Assembly: GCF_012290005.1 (NCBI RefSeq)
Contig: NZ_JAAXMS010000002.1
Location: 372,001-436,000, forward strand
Direction: 5' to 3'
Length of the DNA stretch: 64,000 nt
From: Crateriforma spongiae
GTDB taxonomy: Bacteria > Planctomycetota > Planctomycetia > Pirellulales > Pirellulaceae
Shown: in pieces, positions 61,211 to 64,000 of the stretch
Layout of the letters: the number at the start of each line of letters is the position of its first letter
Position numbering within the stretch: the stretch's first letter is position 1
Made by a program: the position numbers and the translations under genes
Notes under the pieces: generated by a model
Told to the model about the DNA's origin: nothing
Seen by the model: the letters and a program-made list of their open reading frames with translations, nothing else
The model's database searches: none

Positions 61211-63271
61211 ATGGTTGCTGAAGATCTTTCCATCCCTGACCCAGATACTATTCGAAACCTTTGCCTGTGCGGCCATACCGGCGGCGGCAAGACGACGATC
61301 GCGGAGCGGTTGTTGTTTGCCGCCGGTGAGATCAAACGGATGGGCGACGTTGAACACGGCAACACGGTTTGCGACTTTACCGACGAAGAACAACAGCACC
61401 ACCATTCGCTGCAACCCGCCGTCATCCACTTCGACCACGAAGGTCACCACGTCAACGTTATCGACACCCCCGGCATGGCGGACTTCGTCGGGCATGCCAT
61501 TGCCTGCTTTCCCGCGGTGGAGACGGTCGTCGTCGTCATCGACGCGGTTCGCGGAATTGAAAGCGAAACCCGGCGTTTGATGCAGGTCGCGACTGAACGC
61601 AATCTGCCACGCATGATCCTGATCAACAAGATTGATCTGGCCGAAGCCGACCTGGAAGAATTGACCAACCAGATTCGTGAAGAATTCGGCGACATCTGTC
61701 TGCCCATCAATATGCCCACGCCCGATCGTCAAGGCGTGATCGATGTTTTCGAAACCGATTCACATGACCCCACGTTATTCAGCAGCGCCGAAGACGCCCA
61801 CACGCGAATCGTCGAACAGGTGATCGAAGTCGACGATGAATTGACGGAAAACTATTTGGAATCGGGCCCCAACCAATTGGATCCCGGCCGTGTGCATGAA
61901 GCCTTCGAAAAAGCGCTCCGCGAAGCCCACCTGGTACCCATCGTCTATGTGTCTGCCAAATCCGGCGCCGGCGTGGACAAACTGCTGCACGTCACCGCGT
62001 CGCTGTTGCCCAGCCCGTTGGAAGGAAACCCGCGTCCGTTCGTCAAAGGTGACGAACCACTGCAAACCGAATTTGACGCCACCAAACCCACAATCGCACA
62101 CGTGTTCCGTGTTTCCACCGACAAGCACATTGGAAAGCTAGGTGTGTTCCGCGTGCACCAGGGTGTCGTTCGCAACCGCAGCGAACTGTACATGGACGAT
62201 TCCAAGAAACCGCTGCGTGTCGGCCACGTGATGCGTCTGCAAGGAAAGGAGCACGTCGAAACCGAAGCCATCGGCCCCGGCGAAATCGGAGCCGTTTCCA
62301 AGCTGGACGAAATCCATTTTGACGGTGTGCTGCACGACGGGGCGACCCCCGACAACCCGCCGCACTTGGTGTCATTGCCGTTGCCCAAACCGATGTTCGG
62401 ACTGGCCATCGAGCTGAAGAATCATGCCGACGAAACAAAGTTTTCATCCGCGATCGCCAAGTTGCAAGCCGAAGACCCTTGTTTCACTCTGGAACGCATC
62501 GGCGCCACCAAGCAAACGGTGATGCGTGGATTGGGGGAACTGCATTTACGCGTCGTGCTGGAAAAACTAAAAGCGTTGTACGACATCGAACTGGAAACGT
62601 CGCAACCCAAGATCGCGTATCGTGAAACCATCACGATGCCGGCTGAGGGTCATCACCGTCACAAGAAACAAACCGGCGGTGCCGGCCAGTTCGGCGAAGT
62701 CTATCTGCGGGTTGCTCCGTTGCCGGACGATCATGAAAGCGGGTTCGAATTTGTCAATGCAACCGTTGGTGGATCGATACCACGTCAATTCATGCCGGCG
62801 ATCGAAAAAGGAATCCGGCAAGTCTTGGCCGACGGCGCCGTTGCCGGCTATCCAATGTCGGGCGTGCGGGTGGAAGTCTACGACGGCAAACACCACGACG
62901 TGGACAGCAAAGAAATCGCTTTCATCACCGCCGGGAAGAAGGCTTTTTTGGAGGCGGTGAAGAAAGCGAAGCCGATTTTGCTGGAACCCTTTGTCGAAGT
63001 CGCCATCACCACGCCCAGCGATTTCATGGGCGATGTGTCTGGTGACATCGCGACACGTCGTGGCCGCGTCAATGACACAGAAATGAAGGGAATGACTTGC
63101 GTGGTCAAAGCCGTCGCACCGCTTGGCGAATTGCAATCCTATGCCCCACAACTACGCAGCATCACTTCAGGGGCGGGCAGTTTTTCGATGACCTACAGTC
63201 ACGATGAACCGGCCCCCGGCGACATTCAACAAGCGGAAATGGCCGCCTTTCAGCGTCACGACGACGATTGA
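61211..63271 (+). CDS. Elongation factor G-like GTPase (EF-G2 type)
   Basis: The protein has 686 residues. G1 is GHTGGGKTT near residue 21 instead of the EF-G AHIDAGKTT. G3 is DTPGMADF instead of DTPGHVDF, so the catalytic His is replaced by Met. G4 is NKID. Domains II to V follow, including FRVSTDKHIGKLGVFRVHQG, GIRQVLADGAVAGYPMSGVRVEVYDGKHHDVDS and the C-terminal TSGAGSFSMTYSHDEPAP. These features fit the EF-G-like branch found beside true EF-G. It may act in a specialised translation step and may hydrolyse GTP slowly. I chose the ATG at 61211; the frame is open 46 codons further without EF-G sequence. Confidence 0.88.
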   Translation: MVAEDLSIPDPDTIRNLCLCGHTGGGKTTIAERLLFAAGEIKRMGDVEHGNTVCDFTDEEQQHHHSLQPAVIHFDHEGHHVNVIDTPGMADFVGHAIACFPAVETVVVVIDAVRGIESETRRLMQVATERNLPRMILINKIDLAEADLEELTNQIREEFGDICLPINMPTPDRQGVIDVFETDSHDPTLFSSAEDAHTRIVEQVIEVDDELTENYLESGPNQLDPGRVHEAFEKALREAHLVPIVYVSAKSGAGVDKLLHVTASLLPSPLEGNPRPFVKGDEPLQTEFDATKPTIAHVFRVSTDKHIGKLGVFRVHQGVVRNRSELYMDDSKKPLRVGHVMRLQGKEHVETEAIGPGEIGAVSKLDEIHFDGVLHDGATPDNPPHLVSLPLPKPMFGLAIELKNHADETKFSSAIAKLQAEDPCFTLERIGATKQTVMRGLGELHLRVVLEKLKALYDIELETSQPKIAYRETITMPAEGHHRHKKQTGGAGQFGEVYLRVAPLPDDHESGFEFVNATVGGSIPRQFMPAIEKGIRQVLADGAVAGYPMSGVRVEVYDGKHHDVDSKEIAFITAGKKAFLEAVKKAKPILLEPFVEVAITTPSDFMGDVSGDIATRRGRVNDTEMKGMTCVVKAVAPLGELQSYAPQLRSITSGAGSFSMTYSHDEPAPGDIQQAEMAAFQRHDDD

Positions 63272-63278
63272 TTCAGTG

Positions 63279-63305
63279 ACCGGGGATCGCCAACGGATTC
63301 CCGGT
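63279..63305. terminator. Hairpin between convergent genes, possible bidirectional terminator
   Basis: ACCGGGGAT (63279-63287) and ATTCCCGGT (63297-63305) form a 9-bp stem with one G-T wobble and a 9-nt loop. It occupies the short gap between the EF-G-like and TrkA-type stops. It has no T-tract on either side. Confidence 0.4.
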
Positions 63306-64000
63306 TAGTGCTTGGCACCGCGATAAGTCATCGCTTGGCGTTTCAGGGTATGTACCCGACAGAGCGCCGCGATGTCATCGCGGTGTCCGACCACAATGAC
63401 GACGTCACCATCGGACAACGAGCACTGCCCCGACGGATTCATTTCGACGTTTCCGTCGGATTTGCGTAGCGCGACGATCAAGAATCCACGGTTCCCACGG
63501 ATTTCGATCTCCGACAACGTGTGGCCGATCATCGGTGACCCCGCCGTGATCTTCAGTTCTTCCATCTGCAAGCCCACCGCAGAGAGTTCCCCGTTGATAT
63601 CGCCGGACGCTCCGTCGGTCTGCAACAGACTGGCAGCCGTCGGCCGCGTGATCAATTGAAACGCTCGCTTGGCGCCCACCGATGCCGCCATGATGACGTG
63701 ATCGGCGCCACAGCGTCGAAGCTTCTTTTCAGCGCTCCGTGACTCGCCACGCGAAATGATCTCCACACTGCGATTCAGGTCGCGGGCCGTCACGCAAATG
63801 AACGCGTTGGCCGCATCATCGGGCAATAACGTTGCCAATGTCTTGGCACGATCAATGCCCGCTTCATTCAATGTGTCTTCATCGGATGCATTGCCCACCA
63901 TTGCCAACATGCCCGCCTGATGAGCTTCATCCACGCGCGATTCATCTTGATCAATGACCAAGAACGGATGCTCGCTGCGTAACAGTTCCTCGGCAACGAT
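63305..64000 (-). CDS. TrkA-N/TrkA-C domain protein, N-terminal part outside window
   Basis: The frame is open from its TAA at 63305-63307 to the right edge (about 231 residues). The visible part starts inside an NAD-binding TrkA-N (RCK) domain: IVAEELLRSEHPFLVIDQDE, then AGMLAMVGNASDEDTLNEAGI and ATLLPDDAANAFICVTARDL. A TrkA-C domain follows (about 145-225), with GHTLSEIEIRGNRGFLIVAL and DGDVVIVVGHRDDI. It belongs to a potassium channel or Trk uptake protein; an N-terminal channel segment, if any, is outside the window. A TTG inside the frame near 63961 is not the true start because the domain continues upstream. Confidence 0.87.
   Translation of the reverse strand: MVAEELLRSEHPFLVIDQDESRVDEAHQAGMLAMVGNASDEDTLNEAGIDRAKTLATLLPDDAANAFICVTARDLNRSVEIISRGESRSAEKKLRRCGADHVIMAASVGAKRAFQLITRPTAASLLQTDGASGDINGELSAVGLQMEELKITAGSPMIGHTLSEIEIRGNRGFLIVALRKSDGNVEMNPSGQCSLSDGDVVIVVGHRDDIAALCRVHTLKRQAMTYRGAKH

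Overview
The window looks like a chromosomal segment of a planctomycete, most likely a Rhodopirellula-type member of the Pirellulaceae. This is inferred from gene content, not from a marker gene: two formylglycine sulfatases, a PSD1/DUF1549/DUF1553 protein paired with a DUF1501 protein, a Ser/Thr kinase paired with an ECF sigma factor, Tat-exported Gfo/Idh/MocA and DUF3500 proteins, a very large PQQ-propeller protein, and long intergenic gaps with few Shine-Dalgarno sites. I found no rRNA, tRNA, CRISPR array or insertion sequence.

Layout. 0-4.4 kb: a collagen-like glycine-rich protein cut by the left edge, a secreted glycoside hydrolase, and a divergent PhoPQ-activated-type esterase. 4.4-12.4 kb: an export system with a 1114-residue TolC-like lipoprotein, a MacB-type permease and a MacA/HlyD adaptor, with a Tat-exported oxidoreductase between them and no ATPase gene. 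13.3-20.1 kb: two sulfatases facing a tightly coupled operon of sulfotransferase, glycosyltransferase and DUF2334 deacetylase. 20.4-24.5 kb: a TIGR03364-type FAD oxidoreductase divergent from a DUF5690 membrane protein that starts at TTG behind a perfect AGGAGG, then a DUF819 protein. 24.9-28.8 kb: a methyltransferase-like/PQQ/LamG fusion. 28.9-35.1 kb: a molybdenum locus. An unrecognised cysteine-rich protein and a molybdate-type ABC importer with a doubled binding protein converge on an operon of HesA/ThiF, MoaD and MoeB-rhodanese.

35.3-46.5 kb: pyruvate kinase, ComM, then an accessory block of three secreted proteins (DUF3500, five EF-hands, DNRLRE-like), a kinase and an ECF sigma factor. 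On its far side lies a broken piece of comM, so the block is bracketed by a 45-bp direct repeat of the comM start. 46.6-51 kb: enoyl-CoA hydratase, phosphate butyryltransferase and a pair of SPFH proteins. 51-64 kb: the PSD1/DUF1501 pair, a Coa1-like protein, a ThiH-like radical SAM enzyme with an N-terminal extension, an OPT transporter, an Eis-like acetyltransferase, an EF-G-like GTPase and a TrkA-type protein cut by the right edge.

The best candidates for something new are the comM-bracketed block, the molybdenum locus with its unknown leader protein and doubled ModA, and the sulfotransferase-glycosyltransferase-deacetylase operon.
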